From Euborellia annulipes (lineage: Eukaryota > Arthropoda > Insecta > Dermaptera > Anisolabididae), in contig JAKCPI010000825.1 of assembly GCA_023213315.1 (NCBI GenBank), forward strand, positions 62,001 to 126,000: DNA of 64,000 nt, in the 5' to 3' direction. Of this stretch, positions 19,809 to 29,264 are shown piece by piece (the first letter of the stretch is position 1; every line of letters begins with the position of its first letter). Under the pieces are notes generated by a model, which saw nothing but the letters and a program-made list of their open reading frames with translations, did not search any database and was not told where the DNA came from. Position numbers and translations under genes: made by a program.

Positions 19809-20052
19809 CTCCGGGCTTGGTGTAGTTGGTAGCGTGCCTGCCTTCTATACCGAAAGTCGCGGGTTCGGACCCATGGCAGTCCGAATTGGATACCAAATGG
19901 CTTAAATAGAAATGCTTGGACCCCCAATATGTATATTATTAATTAATAACGGTTATAGTATATAAAGCCTTATATGGCCTGAGTTGCCGAAAAGACAGTG
20001 TGAATGTGTGTATGAGTGTGAATGAGAAAAAGTGTGTGTTTAAAAAAAAAAG
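19809..20052 (+). mobile_element. SINE-A, full-length reference copy
   Basis: It starts CTCCGGGCTTGGTGTAGTTGGTAGCG (box A region) and has GGGTTCGGACCC (box B), CAGTCCGAATTGG, ACCAAATGGCTTAAAT and GCTTGGACCCCCAATATG. It goes on to CTTATATGGCCTGAG and TTGCCGAAAAGACAG, then a GTGTGTATGAGTGTGAATGAG tail and A-run. This copy defines the family: a tRNA-related head of about 75 nt, a body of about 120 nt, and a TG-rich tail. Confidence 0.88.
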
Positions 20053-20269
20053 ATAAAAAAATCTTTCCATTAAAAACTAATTTTTTTTTCAATGACACCT
20101 ACACTCCCCCTCCCCCTTTCAACAGCTTATATTCTCCCTCTACCCTTAGAGAAATACAAAATATTTAATTTCATATTCAAAAGAATCGTTTTACGAAGTC
20201 AAATTATTTGTTTCTATCATTTTTTTTTCAACGATAAAATGCATAATAATTACCTTTAATAAGACACTC

Positions 20270-20425
20270 AAGAGGGTGTGCTGGTTGACGGTGAGGTCAG
20301 GGTGGGTTGCACTATATTAATTACTCACTTTGATTCACTTTAAACACAAAAAAGATAGCAGCGCCTGCCAGCAGGCCACGCTCTCGACTGAACGAGATAA
20401 ACTTGTCTCTTCTCTCTTATTATAG
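20270..20425. other. Small non-repetitive island
   Basis: GGTGTGCTGGTTGACGGTGAGG, GCAGCGCCTGCCAGCAGGCC (with an internal CCTGCCAGCAGG palindrome) and GAACGAGATAAACTTG stand out from AT-rich flanks. Function unknown. Confidence 0.3.
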
Positions 20426-20639
20426 GAATAAATAGATGAAAATAACAATTCCCTTTTTATTAAAAGTAAAAAAATACCTTTTGCTCTAATCTAACTATAT
20501 TTAGAGCTGGAAAAGAATGTCAACAAGTGATTTGGAATATTCCAAGGCCTTTCTTAAATAATCAACCCTTCATCCCCCTCTATCAACCCTATTTTTTGAA
20601 TGTTTTCTATTAACTTTGCCCATCAACCGTACGTAGGTT

Positions 20640-20950
20640 GGGCAGTTAAAGTTAATGTAATCGTAAAAAAAAAATCGAAATTTTTCTGAAGCTGCCAAAA
20701 TGCGTTTTGAGGTCCCCTGAATCCATTTAAGTAGTTTTTGGAATGATGTCTGTGTGCGTGTCTGTCTGTCTGTGTGTATGTCTGTGGTAATTTTTTTCGT
20801 CAACGAAAACTCAAAAACTATTCATCCAATTGTTTTGAAATTTTGCACACATAAACTACTGGTAAAGGTCAAGAACTGAAAAGTTTTTGGTAAACATCGG
20901 ACCATTAGGGGGCGCTCTAGAGGGGGGGCCAATATTTTTTTCTTACATAA
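20640..20950 (-). repeat. Interspersed repeat sharing a block with family H
   Basis: GCGTTTTGAGGTCCCCTGAATCC is the complement of the GGATTCAGGGGACCTCAAAACG block near the 3' end of family H. The rest (GTCAACGAAAACTCAAAAACT, TTTTGCACACATAAACTACTGG) differs. A shorter copy is at 53985-54062. It is probably the 3' region of a related retroelement. Confidence 0.5.
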
Positions 20951-21249
20951 CCTATATTTTTTTTATATATTCATAAACTAGACTTCCTCCCAAGTAAAAT
21001 GATATATAATATTTGTATCCTAATTTGTCATAGGTTTATTAAAAAATCATTTACATTCGAAAATTGTGCATAGTAACAGAGCAAAATCAAAACAAATAAA
21101 CAAACGCGTTGCGTTATTTCTTTGAATAATGGGGAGACAAAGTTGTGCGCTCGGCTTAGTCCGACCCTTTATTTATTTGGCTTCGATTTGGCAAAAATAA
21201 ATTTAAAAAACATTTTTTTTTTCAACCCCTAATCCAATCTTAATAAATA

Positions 21250-21347
21250 AAATAATTAACAATGCTATCGCCTTCGGCGAGCTTCGCGTCTAGTCAGAAA
21301 AAAATTTAAACCCTGAAAAACTTCCCTGGATCCGCCTTTGGGTTTTA
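21250..21347. repeat. Transposon end fragments
   Basis: GCCTTCGGCGAGCTTCGCGTC makes two small hairpins. AAACTTCCCTGGATCCGCCTTTGGG resembles the right end of the CAAGGGCGGAT hAT MITE family. Both are fragments. Confidence 0.4.
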
Positions 21348-21386
21348 TACATAGTATAATTTTCTAGAATGAGTCTTACTTTAGGG

Positions 21387-21683
21387 CAGTGGTTTCCAAA
21401 CAATCCACACATTTAATAAAATAATAAAATAACAAAAAATTTTAATACTAAAAAATATAAATTTATATAAAAATTTTTTTTTTTATTCATATTTATTATT
21501 TTAATTAAAAACTCGTCGAGTTTTTAATTAAGGAAAACCTCCGCCCCGGAATCTTCTAAATTATTTTATTATTTTATTTATAAAACTAGCAATTATTTAG
21601 AAAATTGATCTTGGTTGCCAATATTCGCGCCTCCCCTTAGACTAATCCGCGACTCCCTAGGCCTCACAGTTTGGAAAACGTTG
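21387..21683. mobile_element. hAT-type element (CAGTGGTTTCCAAAC ends), degenerate
   Basis: It starts CAGTGGTTTCCAAAC and ends GTTTGGAAAACGTTG, a 15-bp imperfect inverted repeat of Charlie/hAT type. The flanks CTTTAGGG and ATCTAGGC are compatible with a decayed 8-bp TSD. The interior is AT-rich and includes AAAACTCGTCGAGTTTT. There is no coding sequence. Confidence 0.65.
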
Positions 21684-21854
21684 ATCTAGGCTCTTATTTA
21701 ATCATATGATTCACTTAACTAGAAGTGAAAAGACTCGAAAGTCATAGCCAACTAGCTTATCCGAGGAATAGCTAGTAAATTAGAACTGAAGCAACCAGCC
21801 CTTAGAGTGTAGTGATGTCATTTGGGCTGCCTACCTTCCAGTAAACAATCAGAA

Positions 21855-22575
21855 ACGAAAAACTAAGTTTATTGATCCAATTAACAAACTCTTTGACTAT
21901 CTTTCGAAAAGAGATTATTGAAGAATACTTTTTATCAAATTTTAAAAACAAATTGGCAGAAATGATCTTTTCAAAGTAGGGGGAAGTTAATAAATAATCA
22001 AAAATAAAAGGTTTTCTTTCTCTGAGCTAAGAAAGAATCCCTTGTGTTTAGAAAAACAACTTATTTGGAATAGAAAATTAACTCACATGTCAGATTAAGT
22101 TAATAAAGAAATGAATAATAAATTTAATGATAAGCCTTATTAATTTAAATTAATTGATTGTCAATTATTTTAAAATATTATCTCTCAAAATGGATAAAAC
22201 AAATACAATAACTTTGTGAAATAAGAGCTTTTTCTCGGTTTCATTGTTTTTGTGTGTTTGATTCTCTCTTTTCCAGACACCTGCTTGAAAAAAAAAAGTT
22301 ATATTACTAGACAGCGTGTCTAAAAGTTGCTTTATAATAAATAAAATTATCTTCTAGAAAATTTATTTTTTAAGATTTTTAACTTTTTGAAATGAAATAA
22401 TTGTGTAATATTTTTCAATGTATATAAAAAAAAAAACGTGTCTTTTGACAGAACAAGAGAGTGAGAGAGAGATTTCAGATTAATTTGATAGTCTAACATT
22501 TGACCTTCCGAAGAAAGGATAATCAGAGACTCTAAACGTCAGAATTTCTTTTATTTATTCATAATATATCGTCAG
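21855..22575. other. AT-rich sequence, no gene seen
   Basis: No supported feature; it contains A/T-runs and a GAGTGAGAGAGAGA stretch near 22459. Confidence 0.45.
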
Positions 22576-22579
22576 TATA

Positions 22580-22900
22580 GAAAAGTTCTTCAGATCGGTG
22601 AGAGATGTTTGTTTGTTTGTTGTGTGGGGATTTTTTTTTTTTTTTTTTCTCTCCCCTTCTTTTTCACACTTGTTCCAGGAATGCAAACGAGAACCACTGC
22701 CCCCCCCTTCTCCCCTCCCCCAGGGGGACGCAGGGTCACATCACATGTTAAATGACCAGGGACATAAATCCTTGGCCAAAAAACGGCCCAAGATTTCATC
22801 GCAACTTGCGTCAATTAAGACATTAGTGTAATGTCAAACTAATGTACGCACGGCCGAGTGTCATAATGACACCAACACACGATAACAAACAGACACACAC
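22580..22900. other. Non-repetitive island with T-run
   Basis: After a T-run the sequence CACACTTGTTCCAGGAATGC, CATCACATGTTAAATGACCAGG, GGCCAAAAAACGGCCC and CTAATGTACGCACGGCCGAG is complex and unique here. Two short overlapping frames on opposite strands have no domain. It may be regulatory. Confidence 0.35.
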
Positions 22901-22919
22901 ACATATACGTAAACAACTT

Positions 22920-23570
22920 TTCTAAAGAATTTTTTTTTATTTTCGGCCATTTTTATCTGAGACAAATAAATCTTCTTCTTTATTTATATAAATCCTCCTA
23001 GATGTTATCAATATTAGGACAGATTTGACAACGCAGCATAGGAGAGTTTAGTCGCTTATATATAAACATCACCAAGTGGAAAGAAAGTCTTAAAATTACC
23101 TTAAAAGGCAGCTTTAAAGAAAAAAAAAGACAAGAAAGAATTATAATTTTCCTTTATGGGAAATAAATAAATTATAAACATCATCAAGTAATTAATTATG
23201 AAGTCATTAAGGGCAGAGGGTAAAAAGATCGTTAAAATTAAGACTTTTTTATTAATAAATGAAAGAAAAAAAAGAGTGAATAAAGATAAGAGATAAGAAT
23301 TGAGGAGAAATAAATTAGTTAATGAACAAGAAACAGACTTTATATTTAAATTCATCACTGGCTTCCTATTTATTCAATTTATCTAATCTTTTTAAGTTAT
23401 TGGATACTATTTTATTTATTACTTATTTAGTTTATTAATAAAAAAATATTAAATGATTGAGGAAATATTAAATATTAATAGATAGACAAATTTGAAATGA
23501 ATGGGTGACCAATAATCCATAAAATTGGAGGGAGGTCAAACTAACTCTTAAATCCAAATTGGGATCAAGG
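22920..23570. other. AT-rich sequence, no gene seen
   Basis: No feature I can support. Confidence 0.45.
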
Positions 23571-23575
23571 ATTAT

Positions 23576-23800
23576 CAAAAATCTGGTGTGACTGGATACA
23601 CAGCACACAGCTTTCTCTGACTTTCCATAATTGAATGTTGTGTTCTGTGCTTGTCACACCACATTTTTTGTGTCTACATATATTTACTTCCACCCAATAT
23701 TAGAATTTAAGATGTAAAGTTTATAAACAGATAAAAATATGAAATTTTATAAAAATTTATTAATTTTTTGTAAGCCTTTAAAGAGCATCTTGAAAAAGTG
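23576..23800 (+). repeat. Family H, degenerate 5' portion
   Basis: AAAAATCTGGTGTGACTGG...CACAGCACACAGCTTTCTC and TGTTGTGTTCTGTGCTTGTC with ACACCACATTTTTTGTG form the 5' hairpin. The body decays after TTTATAAACAG and rejoins at TTTAAAGAGCATCT. Confidence 0.75.
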
Positions 23801-23829
23801 AGTTTAATTTTTTAAAATTGCCCATACGC

Positions 23830-23965
23830 AAGTTTTCAGGGAGGGACACGAGGTCCGAACCCCCCTCACCCCCAACATTGCCTCGCCCCACCCAGAAATT
23901 CCGAAAAATTATTAATAAAGAGAAATATAGTGTAGAGCGGGGGCGAGGAGGCCCCCCCTAAAAAT
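23830..23965. repeat. G/C-run MITE-like fragment
   Basis: CAGGGAGGGACACGAGG...CCCCCCTCACCCCC and GCGGGGGCGAGGAGGCCCCCCC resemble the inner blocks of hAT MITEs. No paired termini or TSD were identified. Confidence 0.3.
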
Positions 23966-24360
23966 GTTTTCAAATCTATATACATATATACGGGTATATG
24001 GCCAATTTCTATATTTTTGTTTTAAAAAGTGAGTCCCATAAATAAAAGAAACTAAAAAAAAAGGAAAAATGAAATAGGTAGTATAGATCTTGTATAATAC
24101 TTTTTTGCATATAATTAATATTTTGCAAGATAAAAAAATAAAATGGATTTTTTCTGTGATTTTATGATTTTTTCGATTTTCAAGGCTCTCTGGGTATAAG
24201 AGGAAAAAAGGAAGGCTCGCGTAACAAAGTACGGCGTGTATGGGGTGTTTAAGAGCCACCCTAATATGCACTCTAATTTGGTTATTAGACCTATTGTATT
24301 AATAATGTCTTTACCCAATATAGCCTCTGAAGGATCAATATGTTAACAATGGCTTGGCCC

Positions 24361-24393
24361 TGAAGATGATCCTATATATGGCCGAAACGTCTG
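24361..24393 (+). other. Hammerhead-like core (CTGAAGA...GCCGAAACGTC)
   Basis: The plus strand reads CTGAAGA, TGATCCTATATATGGCC, then GAAACGTC. TTGGC just upstream and GCCAC just downstream can pair as stem I (TGGC/GCCA). The stem II region can only form an imperfect helix. It is the best-placed example of the motif because its proposed outer stem pairs. Confidence 0.4.
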
Positions 24394-24477
24394 CCACATC
24401 GATAAAAATATATAATTGAAATAATATTGGAAATCCAGAAACATTTACATTTAGGTTTCATATACTGTATTGAGAAA

Positions 24478-24640
24478 TATAATAACATTTATAAAGTATT
24501 TATTGTTAAAATATCAATTAAAATCAACCAAATGCATTAAATATTATTAGCTACCATTCTGACATCTCTTGGCAAATTTTTGAATTATTTGATTTTTGGG
24601 CATACTTTTTATGACACACAACGCCATCTTATCGGGAAAA
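24478..24640 (+). repeat. Inverted repeat pair, left copy
   Basis: ATAACATTTATAAAGTATTTATT, AATCAACCAAATGCATTAA, GCTACCATTCTGACATCT and GACACACAACGCCATCTTATCGGG recur in reverse complement at 26760-26938. The copies diverge by scattered substitutions and small gaps. The family is unknown. Confidence 0.75.
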
Positions 24641-24899
24641 ACATGCGTAACAAATTCGCTCCCGAGCCCCCTTAATAGCTAATGATATTCTAAATTTGTA
24701 GTTAGAAAATTATGTTATGGAACCATATAAAATAGAAAATATTTTAATGGTTTTTCTACTTTTAAATTTTATTTTAAAAAAATTTGTCTATCATTATGCT
24801 AATTTAAATGTAGGTATACATAAACAAGTTCAAATTTATATTAATATTTTAAATGAAATATTATTTAAACCTTTTTATATTTTTTTTACTGATCGTTAA

Positions 24900-25440
24900 A
24901 ATTCTTGTATTCTCTCTATAATCATTAGAGGCTCATCTTTCTCAAGATTCAGGAAACCCATCTTGTAAACTCGACTCACGTGTAAACAACACTGCTTGGT
25001 GACAATTTATTTGTCTTTGATTTTTTTTAACAACTCCATCTTGAAACGGCATTGTCCCTTATTTTACCCTGAATCCTCCTATCTACCATCAACACGACAG
25101 TTTGCCAAGAGTCACGTTCCACCCCCGAAAAACCTCCGGGACAATAAATTCCAAAAACAAAAGAAATTTGAATTAACGACTTCAAAGAGCGGTTGTAAAG
25201 GTGTAGGTGTAGGGGTGCGGTGTACGCTCTAATTTCTTGATACTTATCAAGATATTTAATTGGCGAAGGCGTTAAAAGAACAGAACAAGATACGAACGTC
25301 ACTGAGAGAAAGAGAAAAAGATAAAAACCGAGATAAATGTACGTCTAACAAACCGGTTGCTTTGCGCTTAATTGAGTCATTAGTAAGATATTTACTCAGA
25401 TTTAGAAAAAAAAAGACAATTGCTATAATGTTATTTAACT
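24900..25440. other. Non-repetitive island (candidate regulatory)
   Basis: It contains CTCGACTCACGTGTAAACAAC (a CACGTG E-box overlapping a forkhead-like GTAAACA), CTGCTTGGTGACAATTTATT, AACAAACCGGTTGC and TTGAGTCATTAG (AP-1-like TGAGTCA). Three short frames overlap it on both strands, none with a domain I can name. Site assignments are by consensus only. Confidence 0.38.
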
Positions 25441-25517
25441 AGAAAAAATTTTAATCAGAAAATAAGAAAAAAAAACTTATTTTTCTTGTCTTTATAACAA
25501 ATAAAATTTGATTAAGA

Positions 25518-25606
25518 AAAGATCTGGTGTGACTAGTGGCACAGCACGCAACTTTCTCTTACCCTTCTGCAAGAGATAGTTGTGTACTGTGCTTGTCACG
25601 CCAGAG
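25518..25606 (+). repeat. Family H solo 5' hairpin
   Basis: Only the hairpin is present: ATCTGGTGTGACTAG, GCACAGCACGCAACTTTCTC, then GTTGTGTACTGTGCTTGTC and ACGCCAGA. The stem is near-complete. The body is absent on both sides. Confidence 0.85.
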
Positions 25607-25614
25607 GAGGTTAC

Positions 25615-26035
25615 TAAAATTTTGTTGACAGGTGTTATGATTAATACATAATTAGGGCTATATAAAAAATCAATGGATATTTTTATGACTACAAAATATA
25701 ATTTCTATTTGTTTTACTGAAAAAAGAGAAGAAATAATGCAACTAATCATTATTTTAAATGTTGAAAAGTTTGTTCTAATTTCAGAGATGGTCCATCTCG
25801 CTTGTGAAATTATAATTTTTATTAAACATATTTCAAAACATCTTTAGAAGCATTCCTTCTCTTTATATGAATAAATCTTAATAAAAAAAAGAAAAGAAAA
25901 GACCTGCGCTGTTTATTTATCACCTGAGACTTGGGCTTAAGCAATTCAGCCTCGAAAGTGAAATTGATGATCAGATTAATCTGTGTCCTGTTATATCGTG
26001 ACAACAACCTTAACTTCATTTGTAAAATAGCTTAT
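25615..26035. other. AT-rich sequence, no gene seen
   Basis: No supported feature. Confidence 0.45.
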
Positions 26036-26039
26036 TTAC

Positions 26040-26345
26040 ATGCGAATATATCTAAAAACGTGAACCTGGTGTGAAGTTAATAGAAGAGGAAAGGGGACGG
26101 GTCTAATTTGGTTACCAGTGGCGAACAGAAATCAGAGCCTTGCAAGATCAGAGTGTTTGTCATCAAGCTTCGAGAGTCATTTTTTGAAATAATCTTTTCA
26201 TAAAAATGTTCAATAATGATTAATTAAAATATAGAATAAAATATTCTTCCTTTGTCCCCATGACCTCCCGTGATTGGAACAAGCTCCTTCCTTTTTTTTC
26301 CCCCAAACCTCCAAACTTTCTCATTTTTATACTACCCTCCTTCAG
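26040..26345. other. Mixed-complexity sequence, weak island
   Basis: GTGAACCTGGTGTGAAGTTAATAG, GGGGACGGGTCTAATTTGG and CCTCCCGTGATTGGAACAAGC are moderately complex. The 3' side grades into a C/T-rich run before the T-tract at 26377. Confidence 0.25.
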
Positions 26346-26374
26346 CCTCTTCTTCCTTTCCCCCGTTTGGGTTT

Positions 26375-26375
<1 letters not shown>

Positions 26376-26408
<33 letters not shown>

Positions 26409-26487
26409 CTTTTTCTGGGTGTGTGTGGGTGTTGGTTTTTGTTCGGGCTTTGTCCTCATTCCAAAAAAAAAAAAAAAAAAAAAAAAG
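26376..26487. repeat. T-tract/A-tract foldback
   Basis: About 30 consecutive T, a spacer of about 55 nt rich in GTGTGTG and GGTTTTTG, then about 27 A. The tracts are complementary and would form a hairpin. All overlapping frames here are homopolymer artefacts. Confidence 0.85.
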
Positions 26488-26565
26488 AGTAGTTCGCTCA
26501 TTGAGGTTTAAAAAAAAGATCATTTATAAAAATTTAAATACCACCCCCTTCTCCCGAGAGGTTAG

Positions 26566-26693
26566 TGTTGATATTCTTAAAGCTAAGGGGCGCGGGTTCG
26601 GATCTGAGACGTGCGATGAATATTTATTGAAATCATTTGAACACCAAATGGTATAAATAAATGTGCCTAAACCCCATCATATATCGTATTTAA
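26566..26693 (+). mobile_element. SINE-B, degenerate
   Basis: GTTGATATTCTTAAAGC, GCGGGTTCGGATCTGAG (box B-like), then GATGAATATTTATTGAAATC, ACACCAAATGG and TATAAATAAATG match 5430-5590. Confidence 0.6.
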
Positions 26694-26759
26694 ATCAAGG
26701 GCGGTTACCCAATAAGGTGCCCCCCCTTTCCCGAGATCCCCGGGTTCAGGAGGTAGATG

Positions 26760-26938
26760 TTAAGCATGTTTTTCCCGATAAGATGGCGTTGTGTGTCGTA
26801 AAAAGTAAGCCAAAAAAAACACCTAATACGATAATTTGCCAATAGATGTCAGAATGGTAGCTAATAATAAGCTAATGCATTTGGTTGATTTTCATTGATC
26901 TTTTAAGAATAAATACTTTATAAATGTTATTATATATA
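26760..26938 (-). repeat. Inverted repeat pair, right copy
   Basis: Reverse complement of 24478-24640, 2.1 kb away. The AT-rich start and the CGCCATCTTATCGGG block are both conserved. If these are terminal repeats, the element between them has lost its coding part. Confidence 0.7.
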
Positions 26939-26939
26939 A

Positions 26940-27455
26940 TGTATCTTTTATAAAAGCATATAAATATAATATATATAGGCCAGATATAGACTAATAGGGG
27001 ATCGGCTGTTAGACTAGCCAAGAATCAACAATTTTATGAAAAAAAAATGTTTTTCTTTTCTTTTTAAGGACATTTCTAAATATGTATATTTTTATTAGAA
27101 TAAAAAATTTACAAAACTTCCCCACTACTTTTCAACAACTCTAACCCTATATCATATACCGGTACAATTGAACAATTGTAAAATGAATGGTAAGATAAAA
27201 AAATATTGTACCAACGCCGAGAATCAAAAATATAGAGAGAAAATTCTAAAAGAAAACTTTAATCAAAGATAGGTCAAGATTTGAAAATAGAGCCATAGTT
27301 TGATCATGTATAAAATTTTATTTTTTCGAAGCCTTCAACTAACTTCTAATTATAAACATATTACTTCCCTTATAAATTTCATTTAGAAAGGAGATTTAGT
27401 TAATTCAGAAGATAACAAGAGATCCATTTACTTTGCTTAAGACTGATAGTTCGAC
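26940..27455. other. AT-rich sequence, no gene seen
   Basis: No supported feature. Confidence 0.45.
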
Positions 27456-27459
27456 CAAT

Positions 27460-27800
27460 TTCTAATCAGGTTTAACCTGTCTATAAATCAGACGGATTCC
27501 AATAATCCATCAGCAGCTATTTCCAGGCCGATAACTGTCATCAAGTGTCATAAAGCGACAGCCAGACGGCCACGTCCTATATATTTGCTTGGACACGCAT
27601 ACTAAGCAAGATAATTATGATAAATATGAGGAGGGGCGAAGAAATTGCGGTGATTTGAATGCGGGGGTGGATGGCGATTAGGCGCCAGCCAACCTAGAAT
27701 ATTACATTGTCGGAAGCGACATTTCCTTCACGACTTTATGCTAATAAAATGCAACGACGTGGCCATTTTTAGGAGTATTAACAGTGTTTGTATAAAAATA
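27460..27800. other. Non-repetitive island (strong candidate regulatory element)
   Basis: It is dense in non-repetitive words: CCAGGCCGATAACTGTCATC, AAGTGTCATAAAGCGACAGC, GATAATTATGATAAATATG, ATTAGGCGCCAGCC and CGACTTTATGCTAATAAAATG (octamer-like ATGCTAAT at 27738). TGTCA words recur, as bound by TALE homeodomains. There is no long frame and no second copy. Enhancer function is inference. Confidence 0.45.
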
Positions 27801-27917
27801 CTTAAAGGAAGGGATTATAATAAAATTTGCCTTTTAAGAAAAATTTTATATCATAATATATATATATATATGTTGGATGATTGAAAGGAGCCAGTTAAGG
27901 AAAAACAATTATAAAAG

Positions 27918-27942
27918 ATTTTTCGACCGATTCTTCAGGACA
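27918..27942 (-). other. Hammerhead-like motif, short form
   Basis: The minus strand reads CCTGAAGAATCGGTCGAAAAATC. It has the CTGANGA and GAAA elements, but stem II is short and GAAACGTC has become GAAAAATC. Probably decayed. Confidence 0.25.
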
Positions 27943-28042
27943 AATATTATGATCGCCTTGAGTATAACATTTCGGCGGATTAACGTCCCCTTAGATGCAG
28001 TGAGAGAAAAATAGGAAGAGTTGAGATGCATTGAGGTACTTG

Positions 28043-28303
28043 ATTAAAAATGATCGAGGGATACACACGCCCGCAGCAGGTCTGCATAATGAACCTTGAG
28101 GGACACACAGGGATACACACGCCTGCACCAGGGACACACACAGCAGATCGAAAGTGACCAGAAGAAAAATGTGTCCCTGGTGCGGGCGTGTATATCCCTG
28201 TGTGTCCCTGGTGTGAACGTGTATATCCCTGTGTATCCTTCAAGGTTCACTATGCAGACCTGCTGCGGGCGTGTGTATCCCTCGATCATTTTTAATATTC
28301 GGG
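28043..28303. mobile_element. Foldback element with GTGTGTATCCCT repeats
   Basis: Arms such as TGATCGAGGGATACACACGC, CCGCAGCAGGTCTGCATA and TGAACCTTGAGG are mirrored on the right as their complements. Inside, units like GTGTCCCTGGTG plus GGGCGTGTATATCCCTGT repeat in both directions. Overlapping frames on both strands come from the palindrome. The sister copy is at 40658-40945. Confidence 0.82.
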
Positions 28304-28566
28304 GAAGCAATTGATGACGATTGTTACTTTAACTATTAATAATTTTATTTCCCTAGGATCCTCCGAATATTTAAATATCATTCTAATAGAGGAGAAATTA
28401 GAAATAAACGCTGGTCACCTTAAATTTCAAGCTTGTTTTCTCCATCTCACTGGCGTCTAAAAGGATAGAAGACAAAACTCCATTCACAAGTCAGAGATAA
28501 TCGGCATCATCTGAAAAAATAGAAATAAAAAAGATTTATTTTTGGGAAAAATAGATTTGATCTTAA

Positions 28567-29158
28567 GATGGGCGTCTCGAAAAACCGTTAGAAGCCGATT
28601 CAGAATCTGGTTACTCTAGGCGACAAGAGATGGCGTTAGTTTTTCCCATAGGAAAACAAGGTTTTTATTCGATTTCATTTCAAAGTTTCCAGCTAGGCTA
28701 ATTAATTAAAGGCAAAAAATTAATTATTTATACTAATTTAAAGAGAAATAGACCGAATTTTTTTTAAATATCTATTATTTAATGTGATTAATCTAAAATT
28801 TTTTTTTTTTGAAAATCAAAAAAGGGCTTCTATAAGTTGAAGATATTATATTTTAAATAGCTTCAAAATTGAATCGTTTATTTCAGAAACTACCTAAGTG
28901 CGCTTTTTTCAACTTTCGGAAAACTAAAGAAAACTGTTTTGCAGCTTAATTAAGTATAGGTCTAGTCTCCTCCAAATATTTTTTTATCAAATCAAAAACA
29001 TGCTATTGGGATAATCTAATAGATGTATTTACCTTTAAATTCTACAGTAGCACCAAAAACACATGATTTGAAATTTTGTCGCTTAGGTGGTTTCTGAAAT
29101 AAACGATTCAATTGTGGCAGCTGGAAACTTTCAAAATCTGCACCCCAAGATGCGAACC
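28567..29158 (+). mobile_element. Family P element (TTAA-flanked) hosting a nested MITE
   Basis: TTAA at 28563-28566 and 29159-29162 flank a copy of 19031-19410: GGCGTCTCG, GGCGACAAGAGATGGCGTTAG, TTTTTCCCATAGGAAAACAAGG, GGGCTTCTATAAGTTG, and the end GCACCCCAAGATGCGAACC. It is interrupted at 28871-29109. The termini are more diverged than in the 19-kb copy. Confidence 0.82.
28871..29109. mobile_element. Nested MITE, 27-bp TIR, AATT duplication
   Basis: It starts GAATCGTTTATTTCAGAAAC + TACCTAAG and ends with the complement, one mismatch in 27-28 bp. AATT is duplicated (28867-28870, 29110-29113). The intact homologue at 19031-19410 has a single AATT at the same place (CAAAATTGTGGC), which proves the insertion. 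The 239-bp interior is non-coding. Confidence 0.9.
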
Positions 29159-29264
29159 TTAAACTAATTTGTATTTAAAAATACTGTAAAAATATTTTCT
29201 CTAACTCAACCTAATAACAAGATTTAAATAAGTGTCAAACATTTCTTTTGGAAGAACTAATCAA

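Larger units (their letters stand above)
19481..21850. other. Segment bounded by facing TTTGTTYCCTGGAAGGTAGGC-type ends
   Basis: Near 19481 the plus strand reads TTGTTTCCTGGAAGATAGGC and AGCC. Near 21850 the minus strand reads TTGTTTACTGGAAGGTAGGC and AGCC. The same terminal word opens and closes the foldback element at 63367-63872. The segment could be a 2.4-kb element that has taken in SINEs and a hAT, or two unrelated solo ends. No transposase frame remains. Confidence 0.35.

Noticed and set aside
19809..19890. tRNA gene
   Set aside because: Boxes A and B are present but no cloverleaf with acceptor stem can be closed, and the head is fused to the SINE-A body found in many copies.
26220..26656. 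Five overlapping frames of 63-128 codons on both strands
   Set aside because: They translate the T30/A27 tracts into poly-F, poly-K or poly-S and have no stable composition outside the homopolymers.
28096..28314. Frames of 72-88 codons on both strands with CVPGAGVCIPVCPS-like repeats
   Set aside because: They are products of a palindromic foldback element; the same 'protein' appears on both strands and again at 40717-40977.
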